Source of the DNA: Breznakia pachnodae
Lineage (GTDB): Bacteria > Bacillota_I > Bacilli_A > Erysipelotrichales > Erysipelotrichaceae
Direction of reading: 5' to 3'
NCBI RefSeq assembly: GCF_030814225.1
Contig: NZ_JAUSUR010000003.1
Location: forward strand, 487,756-551,755
DNA length: 64,000 nt
This document shows positions 28,513-36,711 of the stretch, in pieces; positions within the stretch are counted from its first letter, which is position 1, and each line of letters opens with the position of its first letter. Below the pieces are notes generated by a model that worked only from the letters and a program-made list of their open reading frames with translations, ran no database searches and was not told the origin of the DNA. The position numbers and the translations under genes are program-made.

Positions 28513-29187
28513 GTGAAAAATTACACGAAAGGTTATTTGTTTATGTCGATGCTAACTTTCATTGGTGGTTTTTTAGATGTATATACGTTTATTACTAGAG
28601 GTGGAGTATTTGCGAATACACAAACTACAAATCTAGCAAGGTTAGGATATAATATTGCTACTCAGCAGTTCGCGGATTGTATCCAGTTTATCTTACCAAT
28701 TATCTCATGTATCATTGGGGGAATTGTATCTACGATACTGATGAAAAAAGGAAAAGATGAATTACATAAGAATCTGCTGATTCTTGAAATACTAATTCTT
28801 GTGAGTATTGGCTTTATAACAAATCAAGAATATGATTTAGTAATCAATAGTGTATTATCGTTCATAACCAGTTTTCAGTTAAATCTATTTAGAAAATATG
28901 GAAGTCTTGCACACAATACAACGATATCAACAGGTAACCTAAGACAAGTAGGAGAGCTGATTGGAAACTTTATACTAAGCAAAAAGAAGTCAGAAAGAAT
29001 TCTGTCTATGAAGTATGCATCATTAGTATTTATGTTTGTAGTTGGTGCAGCCATGTCAGTATTTCTAACAGCTATCTTCTCTGAAAAGAGTATTTGGTTT
29101 TGTGGAGTGATATTAATTATACTTATTGTGATAGGAACGTATGTTGATTATAAACAAGATGATAAAGAATATAGTATTCAAGTATAA
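28513..29187 (+). CDS. DUF1275 (YoaK-like) membrane protein
   Basis: A 224-residue integral membrane protein with about six hydrophobic helices. The start FLDVYTFITRGGVFANTQTTNL and the later ISTGNLRQ are typical of the DUF1275 family, whose function is not established. It begins at a GTG with only a moderate GGGGAA ribosome site. It may be read through from the GGT operon, as no terminator was seen in the 46-base gap. Confidence 0.82.
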   Translation: MKNYTKGYLFMSMLTFIGGFLDVYTFITRGGVFANTQTTNLARLGYNIATQQFADCIQFILPIISCIIGGIVSTILMKKGKDELHKNLLILEILILVSIGFITNQEYDLVINSVLSFITSFQLNLFRKYGSLAHNTTISTGNLRQVGELIGNFILSKKKSERILSMKYASLVFMFVVGAAMSVFLTAIFSEKSIWFCGVILIILIVIGTYVDYKQDDKEYSIQV

Positions 29188-29221
29188 TATTAAAAAGACA
29201 TAAGAAACAAAGAATTTATAG

Positions 29222-29257
29222 ACCATGTAGAACGAGAACATCTGCATGGTTTTCTTT
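29222..29257 (+). terminator. Intrinsic terminator
   Basis: Stem ACCATG / CATGGT (29222-29227, 29245-29250) extended by AGA/TCT, followed by TTTTCTTTT. Confidence 0.65.
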
Positions 29258-29330
29258 TGTGTATCTAAGTCCGAAAACAGCGAGTTTTTATGATTGTCCT
29301 ATGGTATACTCTTAGTAGAGGAACTAGAAA

Positions 29331-30809
29331 ATGACACAAAAGAACAACGGCTTCTATGAAGCATTTAAATCAAAAGACCCAAGATTTGATGGCAGATTCT
29401 TTGTTGGTGTATCATCCACAGGAATTTATTGTCGACCTGTATGTAAGGCAAAACTCCCGAAAGAAGAGAATTGTACATTTTATGATACTTCTGCTGAAGC
29501 TGAGGCCAATGGATATCGTCCATGTCTAATCTGTAGACCAGAGTTGGCACCAGGAACATCTACAACAGATGCAATTCAATCGCTTTCTTATCGTGCTTCT
29601 AAAATGTTGGAAGAGACTTGTAGTAGTGGGCAAAGCGTAGAAGAGATTGCGCAGTATCTGGATTGTAGTGATCGTCATCTAAGAAGAGTATTCGCATCAC
29701 AATACCATGTATCACCAATACAATATCTACAGACATGCAGGTTACTGTTGGCAAAAACTTTATTGACGGATACAAAACTATCAATTTTGGATGTTGCTAT
29801 GGCATCTGGATTTGGAAGTCTGCGAAGATTTAATGATGTATTCAAAGAACACTACAAACTGACCCCTACAGGATTTCGAAAGAATGCGAAAACAAAAGAA
29901 CTTCAACCTGAAGATATAACGGTAGCCTTAGGGTATCGACCTCCATATAACTGGGATGAAATGCTAACCTTTTTGTCAGCTCGTGCAATCCCAGGAGTTG
30001 AAGTTATTAAAAATCAGACATATTATCGTACTGCATCTTTTATATCAGATAATAAACGTATCAAAGGAACAATTGCAGTTAGTAATGATTCCAAGCGTAA
30101 TGTTTTAAAAGTAACGGTTGATGTTTCATTATTACCAGTATTACCACAAGTGCTTTCCAGAGTTCGACATTTATTTGATTTATCATGTGAACCACAAATT
30201 ATTCATGAAAAGTTGTCAGTGATGAATAAGTTAAATCCTGATTACTGTCATTTAGGAACAAGACTACCTGGTAGCTTTGAACCATTTGAAATGTGTGTAA
30301 GAGCAATTCTAGGTCAGCAAATAACTGTAAAAGCAGCAAGAACTTTAGCAGGAAGAATGGTGGATACGTTTGGAACACCAATCGAAACTAATATTGATGG
30401 ATTGACCCATATCTTTCCAACTCCAGACAAAATTATATCTTTAGAAGATAATATTGAAGAGCATCTAGGTTTATTGGGAATTATTAAGACTAGGTCTAAT
30501 ACAATACTGGCATTGGCTCATGCATTTGAAGACAGAAGCATTGATTTTTATCATCCTGCAAGTCCACAAGAAGAAATAGAAAAACTAATAGAGTTGCCAG
30601 GAATTGGAATGTGGTCAGCTCAGTATATTGCAATGAGAGCAATGGGATGGACGGATGCGTTTCCTCATACTGATCTTGGAGTTATGAAAGCACTTGACAC
30701 GCTAAAGTCAAAAGAGATTTTAGAAGCAGCAGAGATGTGGCGGCCGTGGCGAGGATATGCAACAATAAATTTATGGAATTATGAAACCAGAAAGGAACCA
30801 AAGAAATGA
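29331..30809 (+). CDS. Ada-type sensor fused to AlkA DNA-3-methyladenine glycosylase
   Basis: A fused alkylation-damage protein of 492 residues. Residues 1-75 form an Ada zinc domain with C34, C38, C65 and C68 (YCRPVCKAK, RPCLICRP); C34 aligns with the Ada residue that accepts methyl groups from phosphotriesters. Residues 80-185 are an AraC HTH. From about 195 the AlkA part begins (GYRPPYNWDEML), with the helix-hairpin-helix LPGIGMWSAQYIAMRA and the catalytic Asp in PHTDLG. It removes alkylated bases and probably induces its own operon when methylated. The Ogt gene overlaps its end by four bases. Confidence 0.93.
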   Translation: MTQKNNGFYEAFKSKDPRFDGRFFVGVSSTGIYCRPVCKAKLPKEENCTFYDTSAEAEANGYRPCLICRPELAPGTSTTDAIQSLSYRASKMLEETCSSGQSVEEIAQYLDCSDRHLRRVFASQYHVSPIQYLQTCRLLLAKTLLTDTKLSILDVAMASGFGSLRRFNDVFKEHYKLTPTGFRKNAKTKELQPEDITVALGYRPPYNWDEMLTFLSARAIPGVEVIKNQTYYRTASFISDNKRIKGTIAVSNDSKRNVLKVTVDVSLLPVLPQVLSRVRHLFDLSCEPQIIHEKLSVMNKLNPDYCHLGTRLPGSFEPFEMCVRAILGQQITVKAARTLAGRMVDTFGTPIETNIDGLTHIFPTPDKIISLEDNIEEHLGLLGIIKTRSNTILALAHAFEDRSIDFYHPASPQEEIEKLIELPGIGMWSAQYIAMRAMGWTDAFPHTDLGVMKALDTLKSKEILEAAEMWRPWRGYATINLWNYETRKEPKK

Positions 30810-31345
30810 TATACAATACATATTATGACTCACCAATTGGTAAACTAATGTTGGCTAGTGATGGTGATAGTATCATAGGATTATGGATGGAAGGTCAAAA
30901 GTATTATGGTGGAAGTGTAAAGGGAGAAATGAAAGATGATGATACACTATCAATATTCATCAAAGCAAAAGATTGGTTAAAGAGATACTTTAATGGAGAG
31001 AAACCTGGTATTAATGAATTATCATTATCACCAATCGGTAGTGATTTCCGCCAGGAAGTGTGGCAAATGCTGTGTTCCATTCCATATGGAGAATTAATGA
31101 CCTATGGTGACATAGCAAAAGCAATTGCCAAGAGAAAAGGAAAGGAAACAATGTCAGCACAAGCTGTAGGTGGTGCAGTGGGACATAATCCAATCTCTAT
31201 CATTATTCCGTGTCATCGTGTAGTTGGTACAAATGGAAGTCTTACAGGTTTTGCTGGAGGAATTGATAAAAAAATAAAACTATTGGAACTTGAAAAGACA
31301 GATATGTCGAACTTACATAAACCAATAAAAGGAACAGCATTATAA
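30806..31345 (+). CDS. ogt: Methylated-DNA-protein cysteine methyltransferase
   Basis: A 179-residue suicide repair protein that takes methyl groups from O6-methylguanine or O4-methylthymine. The active-site motif IPCHRVVG carries C136, preceded by the HTH region IPYGELMTYGDIAKA and the Asn hinge GHNPI. It overlaps the Ada-AlkA gene by four bases (ATGA), so both repair functions are made together. Its C-terminus is slightly extended (LHKPIKGTAL). Confidence 0.93.
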   Translation: MIYNTYYDSPIGKLMLASDGDSIIGLWMEGQKYYGGSVKGEMKDDDTLSIFIKAKDWLKRYFNGEKPGINELSLSPIGSDFRQEVWQMLCSIPYGELMTYGDIAKAIAKRKGKETMSAQAVGGAVGHNPISIIIPCHRVVGTNGSLTGFAGGIDKKIKLLELEKTDMSNLHKPIKGTAL

Positions 31346-31349
31346 AAAT

Positions 31350-31377
31350 AAGTAGCATCATAGTATGTTACTTTTTT
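31350..31377 (+). terminator. Intrinsic terminator of the alkylation-repair operon
   Basis: Stem AAGTAGCA / TGTTACTT (31350-31357, 31366-31373, one G-T pair) followed by six T. Confidence 0.65.
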
Positions 31378-31426
31378 AATGCAAAATTATGTGAAAATAA
31401 ATTATTGGTAAAAAAAGTGAACGGTA

Positions 31427-31456
31427 TTGACACTAAATGCGACATATTTCTATAGG
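31427..31456 (+). promoter_or_regulatory. Promoter of the MucBP surface protein
   Basis: A perfect -35 TTGACA (31427-31432) and -10-like TATAGG (31451-31456) with an 18-base spacer. The leader then forms ATAGG-N7-CCTAT, a small dyad just before the ribosome site. Confidence 0.5.
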
Positions 31457-31487
31457 GTCAAATCCTATTGAAGGAGAAAAGATTATT

Positions 31488-33605
31488 ATGAATAGTAAAA
31501 AAGTATCTTTAAAAAAATGGTCAGGAAAATTTACAAAGGCATTACTTATTGCATTAACTGCAATTTTAAGTACATCAGTACTAACAACCTTTGTGTTTTC
31601 GAATGACGAAACAACAATAACTGGACAAACATCAGAAGATGGTACAGTTTCAATAAATTTAATAGATTATCCAAAGGAGTATTCTAGTTATAGAGCACCG
31701 TTAACAATATTTAATGATTCAATTGCACAAACAATTGCACAACATCCTACTACCTATCAAGACAGTTATCGAGAATATATAATTACTACTTATCCAGAAG
31801 TGGATATTAAAAAATTAGATGATTTTGTAAGTACAATTAATGGATATAATGCAGATTTAAAAAGTGAATTTGAAACATTTCAAACAATTTATGATAACCA
31901 GGGATATGTTGATGCTTACTTATTAAGTGAAGAGTTAACGGCAAGTTATAATTATAATAGTTCAAAGTACAATTATATTGCCTCATTTATCAATACATAT
32001 GGTGATGAATATAACCAAGAGATTAATGATTTTATTGTGTCATTTTTAGATGATTCTGTTTATTATGTAGGATTTATGGGATACCTCGATTTGGGGTATA
32101 CAATAGGTAACGATTATGAAAATCAAAAAGCAATTATTTCTAGTGCTTATGATGAAGTATATCAACAAGTTTCTTATTTAAGTGATGATCCGGATGAAAG
32201 AAATAAGGTGGTAGCAGATATTATTCAAGATTCAGTAATGGATTGGGTTTATGAAGTTGATATAGATTATTTTAAAGCATACCAAGCACAAGTAAGATTA
32301 TACTTACAAAATACCAAAGAATTAGGATATGTATATGACACAGATAACAATGTAATTGATTATAGTTGGAATGTAGTAAATAGTAGGGAAATTATACTTG
32401 GTGATTTTTTGGCTGATCCTTATATTGGAGGTAGCTTATCACCAGAGTTTCTATCAGCTAATTTAAATGCTGATGGAACTGATTTTATATCACCTGAAGA
32501 AGTATATGAAACACCATTTATTCAAACAATTATTCAACAAAGTGTGAAAGATATAATCACTCCATCTGATAGTACAGATACAGCTTTCTATGAGAAAGAA
32601 AACTATGTTGAATCTACATATAATGCTATCATTGGTCAATACTATGCAATGAGTATGCCAGGTGCGTATTCACAACCAATTTTACAAGCTTATAATTGGC
32701 ATTTTGTGTATAAAGCAAGAGACGAATATTATTCAGAACATCAAAAATTACCTGAATTAACAACATGGATTCCTGAAGGACAAACAATAACTGAATATGA
32801 CCAATACAGGTTACTTAATTATATTAAACTCCCATCTATTGATTTAGAAAAAGAGAGTATAGAAACAGTGACACGTACGGTTCATTATGTATTTGAAGAT
32901 GGCACAATTGCTTCTCCAGATGTAGTACAAAGTGCAAATTTTAATGTTGTAAAAGAGTTAATCAGTGGCAGAGAAATTGTTGATTCAGAGTCACAAATAT
33001 TAGCTTCGATAGAAAATCCAACTGTAGATTATGTTCAATCAGATGTAACAGTTTTGCAACCTAATGAAAGTGTAAAAGAAGTAGAAGTCACAAGAAACTC
33101 AACAAATGAAGAAATAACAATTGTGTATCCTTTAGAATTTACATTGAATGTTATATACGTAGATGAAGAAGGTACCCAAATTACGGAAAGCGATAGTATT
33201 AGTGGAAGGTGGAATACACAATATGATGTAACAGCTATAGAAATTGAAGGTTATGAATTGGTTCAAGTTCCAACGAATGCATCAGGAGTATTTGGGGATA
33301 ATAGAGAACAAATTACCTTTGTTTATAAAAAGGTAATTAAACAAGATTTAGAAAAGCCAGATGATAAAATAGATGTAAAGCCCACACCAGATGAATCAGA
33401 ATCGGATTCATCTTCATCAAAAGAGAGTGAAACAGATTCTTCTAAACCAACCGTTTCTACACCAGGCACATCATCTACAATTAATGCAGCAGACTCTCCA
33501 AAAACAGGAGATGCTACAATGGCAACAACTTGGATGATACTAATTGGCTCATCAATAATATTAGTAACTTATGTAATTAGTAGAAAAAGAAAATCAGAAA
33601 AGTAA
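31488..33605 (+). CDS. Cell-wall-anchored MucBP-domain surface protein
   Basis: A 705-residue surface protein. The start at 31488 follows AAGGAGA. Residues 1-38 are a signal peptide (basic start, then KALLIALTAILSTSVLTTF). Residues 45-470 are a Tyr-rich, apparently helical region that I do not recognise. Two beta domains follow: one beginning VTRTVHYVFEDGT, as in lactobacillar mucus-binding proteins, and one MucBP-like (LNVIYVDEEGTQI to TFVYKK). A Ser/Asp-rich spacer leads to SPKTGD, a hydrophobic helix and the tail RKRKSEK, a sortase-type sorting signal with SPKTG in place of LPxTG. Likely role: adhesion to mucus or host surfaces. Confidence 0.85.
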   Translation: MNSKKVSLKKWSGKFTKALLIALTAILSTSVLTTFVFSNDETTITGQTSEDGTVSINLIDYPKEYSSYRAPLTIFNDSIAQTIAQHPTTYQDSYREYIITTYPEVDIKKLDDFVSTINGYNADLKSEFETFQTIYDNQGYVDAYLLSEELTASYNYNSSKYNYIASFINTYGDEYNQEINDFIVSFLDDSVYYVGFMGYLDLGYTIGNDYENQKAIISSAYDEVYQQVSYLSDDPDERNKVVADIIQDSVMDWVYEVDIDYFKAYQAQVRLYLQNTKELGYVYDTDNNVIDYSWNVVNSREIILGDFLADPYIGGSLSPEFLSANLNADGTDFISPEEVYETPFIQTIIQQSVKDIITPSDSTDTAFYEKENYVESTYNAIIGQYYAMSMPGAYSQPILQAYNWHFVYKARDEYYSEHQKLPELTTWIPEGQTITEYDQYRLLNYIKLPSIDLEKESIETVTRTVHYVFEDGTIASPDVVQSANFNVVKELISGREIVDSESQILASIENPTVDYVQSDVTVLQPNESVKEVEVTRNSTNEEITIVYPLEFTLNVIYVDEEGTQITESDSISGRWNTQYDVTAIEIEGYELVQVPTNASGVFGDNREQITFVYKKVIKQDLEKPDDKIDVKPTPDESESDSSSSKESETDSSKPTVSTPGTSSTINAADSPKTGDATMATTWMILIGSSIILVTYVISRKRKSEK

Positions 33606-33619
33606 TTAAACAAGAAAAG

Positions 33620-33655
33620 ACGAGTGCAATCATTATCGATTGACACTCGTTTTTT
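33620..33655. terminator. Intrinsic terminator between convergent genes
   Basis: Stem ACGAGTG / CACTCGT (33620-33626, 33644-33650), extended inward by AATC/GATT, followed by six T. Confidence 0.8.
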
Positions 33656-33677
33656 CCATTTGAATAGAAGTGAGTAT

Positions 33678-34172
33678 TTATATTCTTGTTTCTAGTGTAT
33701 CCTGCATTAACAGATAGCTGTATTGCCTTACTTCATATGTACATAATTTCATATCATTATTTATATCTGGATTGATATTTTTTAATTGCTGATTACTTAG
33801 ACATACATAATCAACTCCATAGATATCCATATCCTCTAATCTACATGCTACATTTCTGACACCTACAAAATCAACTAAAATCTTTTTACCAAGAGAATGA
33901 GCAATCAATAAAGCATTACGAATTACTTCGTCATCAGCAACAGCAAGAACACTTACAATATCTGCGCCTTCATCAAATGCAACTTTCGCATTTAAGAAAT
34001 CTTCATCACTGATTTTTAAATCCATCATAAGTTTTGAATTAGAATGTTTTTCTTTGGTTTCCTTCGCCCAGTTGGCTCCATAGATTGATGGAGACATCCC
34101 AACGTTAATAATCGCAGATTCTTTATTATCTGAATCCATACACAGCAAGTCTTTAATAATTAAATTTTTCAT
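33678..34172 (-). CDS. Short 3-hexulose-6-phosphate synthase-like protein
   Basis: A 164-residue protein of the orotidine-phosphate-decarboxylase fold. KLMMDLKISD corresponds to the DxK motif of HPS/KGPDC enzymes, followed by DEGADIVSVLAVADDEVI and KKILVDFVGV, all recognisable. Typical members have about 210 residues; this one ends after the strand with VDYVCLS plus about 40 unrelated-looking residues and so lacks the last strands that bind substrate phosphate. No frameshift continuation is visible downstream. The start at 34172 follows AAAGGAG; a longer reading to 34310 has no ribosome site. It may be a decayed enzyme or a non-catalytic remnant. A DeoR gene precedes it on the same strand. 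Confidence 0.7.
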   Translation of the reverse strand: MKNLIIKDLLCMDSDNKESAIINVGMSPSIYGANWAKETKEKHSNSKLMMDLKISDEDFLNAKVAFDEGADIVSVLAVADDEVIRNALLIAHSLGKKILVDFVGVRNVACRLEDMDIYGVDYVCLSNQQLKNINPDINNDMKLCTYEVRQYSYLLMQDTLETRI

Positions 34173-34320
34173 AACTGATCTCTCCTTTGTCACCTTTAGC
34201 ATATCAAATAAAAACATGAAAACAAGGGGTTTGCGAAAGCAGAAAGAAATATTGTTGAAACAAAAAGAATAATGCTTTTGATTGTGGGAATATAGAAAAA
34301 AGAAACCCAAATATTTAAAT

Positions 34321-35073
34321 TTAGATTTCTATGATTTTTCTAATATTCACTCTTTTTTTATCCTCTACTTTTAGTTTAGTAGTTACAAATACATCAAATT
34401 GATCAAATGCTGCATATTGAAAATATGCAGTTTTTTGAAACTTTGAAGCATCACTCACAAGAATCTTACGTTTACTTTTCTTCATAACACTTTGGTTAAT
34501 AGCAAGTTCATCAGAATCAATATTGGCAGGACCATCTAGATTCATGCAACCATCCATTCCTAATACACATAAATCAAAGTAGATAGAGTTCAGAACTTGT
34601 AGTGCAAAATCACCAATTGTTCGCTTACCACTCACTGAGTAATCTCCACCAATAATAATTAATCGATGTTTGGTATCTTGTAAAGTGTTTACTAATTCTA
34701 AAGAATTTGTAACAATCGTCAAATTTCTCTTTAGTTTCAACAACTTTCCTAAATAGAGTGCTGTACTACTTGGGTCTAAATAAACTACATCATCATCTTT
34801 GATTTGTTCAAGGGTCTTCTCTGCAATCTTTCGTTTATCATGTACTCTTTCTTTAGTTCTGATATCCATTGGAATATCAATAATAGAATCCCGTATTTTA
34901 GCACCACCATGATAACGATATAAAAATCCTCTATCTTCTAAAAAGGTTAGGTCGGCACGAATCGTCTCTAATGAAACATTTAATGCTTCTGCTAAATATT
35001 CAACTTTTACATCTTGTTTTTCCTGAAGAATTGCTTGAATCTCAAGTCTTCGAATATCGTTTTTTCTAGACAT
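34321..35073 (-). CDS. DeoR family transcriptional regulator
   Basis: A 250-residue sugar-metabolism repressor. The N-terminal HTH reads IQAILQEKQDVKVEYLAEAL then VSLETIRADLTFLE, and the DeoR C-terminal sensor has YLDPSSTALYLGKLL and NLTIVTNSLELV, with LGMDGC and ISDA-like (LVSDASKF) signatures that bind sugar phosphates. It lies 148 bases upstream of the HPS-like gene on the same strand, and diverges from the sigma factor gene. The gene starts at ATG with GGAGG. It probably controls a small sugar-phosphate pathway, now possibly reduced. Confidence 0.87.
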   Translation of the reverse strand: MSRKNDIRRLEIQAILQEKQDVKVEYLAEALNVSLETIRADLTFLEDRGFLYRYHGGAKIRDSIIDIPMDIRTKERVHDKRKIAEKTLEQIKDDDVVYLDPSSTALYLGKLLKLKRNLTIVTNSLELVNTLQDTKHRLIIIGGDYSVSGKRTIGDFALQVLNSIYFDLCVLGMDGCMNLDGPANIDSDELAINQSVMKKSKRKILVSDASKFQKTAYFQYAAFDQFDVFVTTKLKVEDKKRVNIRKIIEI

Positions 35074-35245
35074 AGGGCCTCCACAATTAATTATGTATTT
35101 CTTACTATAAGTATACTATATCTTTTAGTTTTTCGAAAACAAAGTGGTCTTCATACATCCATAAAAAATATTCAAAAAACAATGAGCAAACAAAAAAGTC
35201 GAGGCGTCCTACTTAATAGGGTCTAGTGTGTATATACAAATAATA

Positions 35246-35273
35246 TTGAAATATGCTTTCCATAAGATATAGA
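35246..35273 (+). promoter_or_regulatory. Candidate promoter of the sigma factor/adhesin operon
   Basis: TTGAAA (35246-35251) and TATAGA (35268-35273) with a 16-base spacer, upstream of the ECF gene in its 291-base leader region (35074-35365), which otherwise contains no gene. Confidence 0.45.
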
Positions 35274-35290
35274 AAGTTTTGATAGAATGA

Positions 35291-35312
35291 ACGCCATTTT
35301 GAAATGGAGCGT
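35291..35312 (+). promoter_or_regulatory. Hairpin in the sigma factor leader
   Basis: ACGCCATTT and AAATGG(A)GCGT form a stem with one bulged A and a 2-base loop, about 20 bases after the candidate -10 box. It could be an operator or an RNA leader structure; it is not a terminator, as no T run follows. Confidence 0.45.
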
Positions 35313-35365
35313 CTAATCAAATGGGTAGGAAAGCTATGTGTTTTGGAAGGAGGGCAAAAAGTATA

Positions 35366-36685
35366 ATGAGTAGACTCAATGAGATTTCAGAAGAAGTGAT
35401 TTTAAGGGCGATGAATGGAGATACCGAAGCTTTTACAGAACTATATAAAGCTTATTATAAACGAGTATATTTTATGAGTGCTCAATTTTTTAGAAATAGT
35501 GAATTAGCAAAAGATGTTGTACAAGAAGTATTTATAAAGGTGTACAAACAAATAGAGAATTTAAAAACACCAAAAGCATTTAGTTCATGGATACATGTAA
35601 TAACTTATCATGAGTGCCAGAATAAGGCGCGAAGAAAGAAATTCAAAATGTATGAATTGAGTGAAGATGAAAAGATAGAAGATTTTCCTAATGTAAATGA
35701 GGTAGATGTAGTTGATCAGGTAGAGAATGAAAGAGTCAAGGAAATCATAATGGAGTCTTTAGAAAAGTTAAGTGATCCGTTAAAGGAAGTAGCGATACTT
35801 AGATTTTTTGAAGAACTAAAAACGCAAGAAATTGCTGATATTCTTGAGGTACCAAGATCTACTGTTTCAACAAGAATTATCAAAATTAAAAAAGTACTTA
35901 GCTCAGATTTAGAAAGAAAAGGTGTACAGCGTAACTTTGGAATTGCTATATTGTCGCCAACGCTGCTTCATGAAGTATATGGGATTTTGTCAAAAAAATA
36001 TTCTATAGACGAAACCGCTGCAAATGAAATACTACAGGCAATACTAGCAGGCGGTAGTATTGTAACAGCTGGAGGAATTGCTATAGCAACAAAAATACTT
36101 CTTGGAGGGTTAACTGGAGCTGCGATCATTGGTGGAGTTTGGATGGTGAATCAGGAAGAAGAACCAAAACCAGATACGCAGATAGAATGGATTTCTCTAC
36201 CGAGCATAGAACCAATCGAAGAAGAGACAGCTAAGATAAAAGATATTACATTTGATTCTACATGGACAAGTAGTTCAGTACATATAAATGTTGAAACTAC
36301 AAATAATAACTATGACAAAATTTTGATTAATGATTCAGAAACATTAGATGTTATTGATAATGGAAACTATATTATTAAACTTTTAAAGGAAGATGATATT
36401 TTAGATGAAAGGGAAATTACAATATCTAATATTGATCGAAATAGCCCTGTGGCAACAGGCGAAGAATTAGGCAATGATTATCTTATTTACTTAAAAGAAG
36501 ACATATCAGGAATAAATAAAAATAGTATTGAATATTACAAAAACGGAATGTTTACAGATGATTATACATTTGATGAGATTAGTAATACATTAACTATCAA
36601 AAATGAAAAATCATCGGTTCATGAACTTTATGTAAGTGATAATGCGGGAAATTTATTAACAATTACATTAAAGGTAGTGGAGTAA
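35366..36685 (+). CDS. ECF sigma factor fused to a membrane segment and C-terminal domain
   Basis: A 439-residue protein. Residues 17-93 are sigma region 2 (AFTELYKAYYKRVYFMS, SELAKDVVQEVFIKVYKQ) and 130-180 sigma region 4 with its HTH (KTQEIADILEVPRSTVSTRI). Ordinary ECF sigmas end there. Here a hydrophobic stretch follows at 224-261, interrupted only by K243, then about 175 residues rich in acidic and beta-forming sequence (WTSSSVHINVETTNN; SSVHELYVSDNAGN, Ig-like in style). With one membrane pass the last domain would be outside the cell, making a tethered sigma factor; with two passes it would be inside. Start at 35366 follows GGAGGG at a long spacing. The giant adhesin gene begins 26 bases later, so the two form one operon. 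Confidence 0.85.
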   Translation: MSRLNEISEEVILRAMNGDTEAFTELYKAYYKRVYFMSAQFFRNSELAKDVVQEVFIKVYKQIENLKTPKAFSSWIHVITYHECQNKARRKKFKMYELSEDEKIEDFPNVNEVDVVDQVENERVKEIIMESLEKLSDPLKEVAILRFFEELKTQEIADILEVPRSTVSTRIIKIKKVLSSDLERKGVQRNFGIAILSPTLLHEVYGILSKKYSIDETAANEILQAILAGGSIVTAGGIAIATKILLGGLTGAAIIGGVWMVNQEEEPKPDTQIEWISLPSIEPIEEETAKIKDITFDSTWTSSSVHINVETTNNNYDKILINDSETLDVIDNGNYIIKLLKEDDILDEREITISNIDRNSPVATGEELGNDYLIYLKEDISGINKNSIEYYKNGMFTDDYTFDEISNTLTIKNEKSSVHELYVSDNAGNLLTITLKVVE

Positions 36686-36711
36686 TTGTTTTTGAAAATT
36701 GGAGGAAAAAA

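Noticed and set aside
34173..34310. N-terminal extension of the HPS-like protein
   Set aside because: The sequence is hydrophobic and low complexity, has no ribosome site, while AAAGGAG precedes the ATG at 34172.
35074..35230. Small reading frame between DeoR and the sigma factor gene
   Set aside because: No ribosome site, overlaps the DeoR promoter, and codes for an unremarkable basic peptide.
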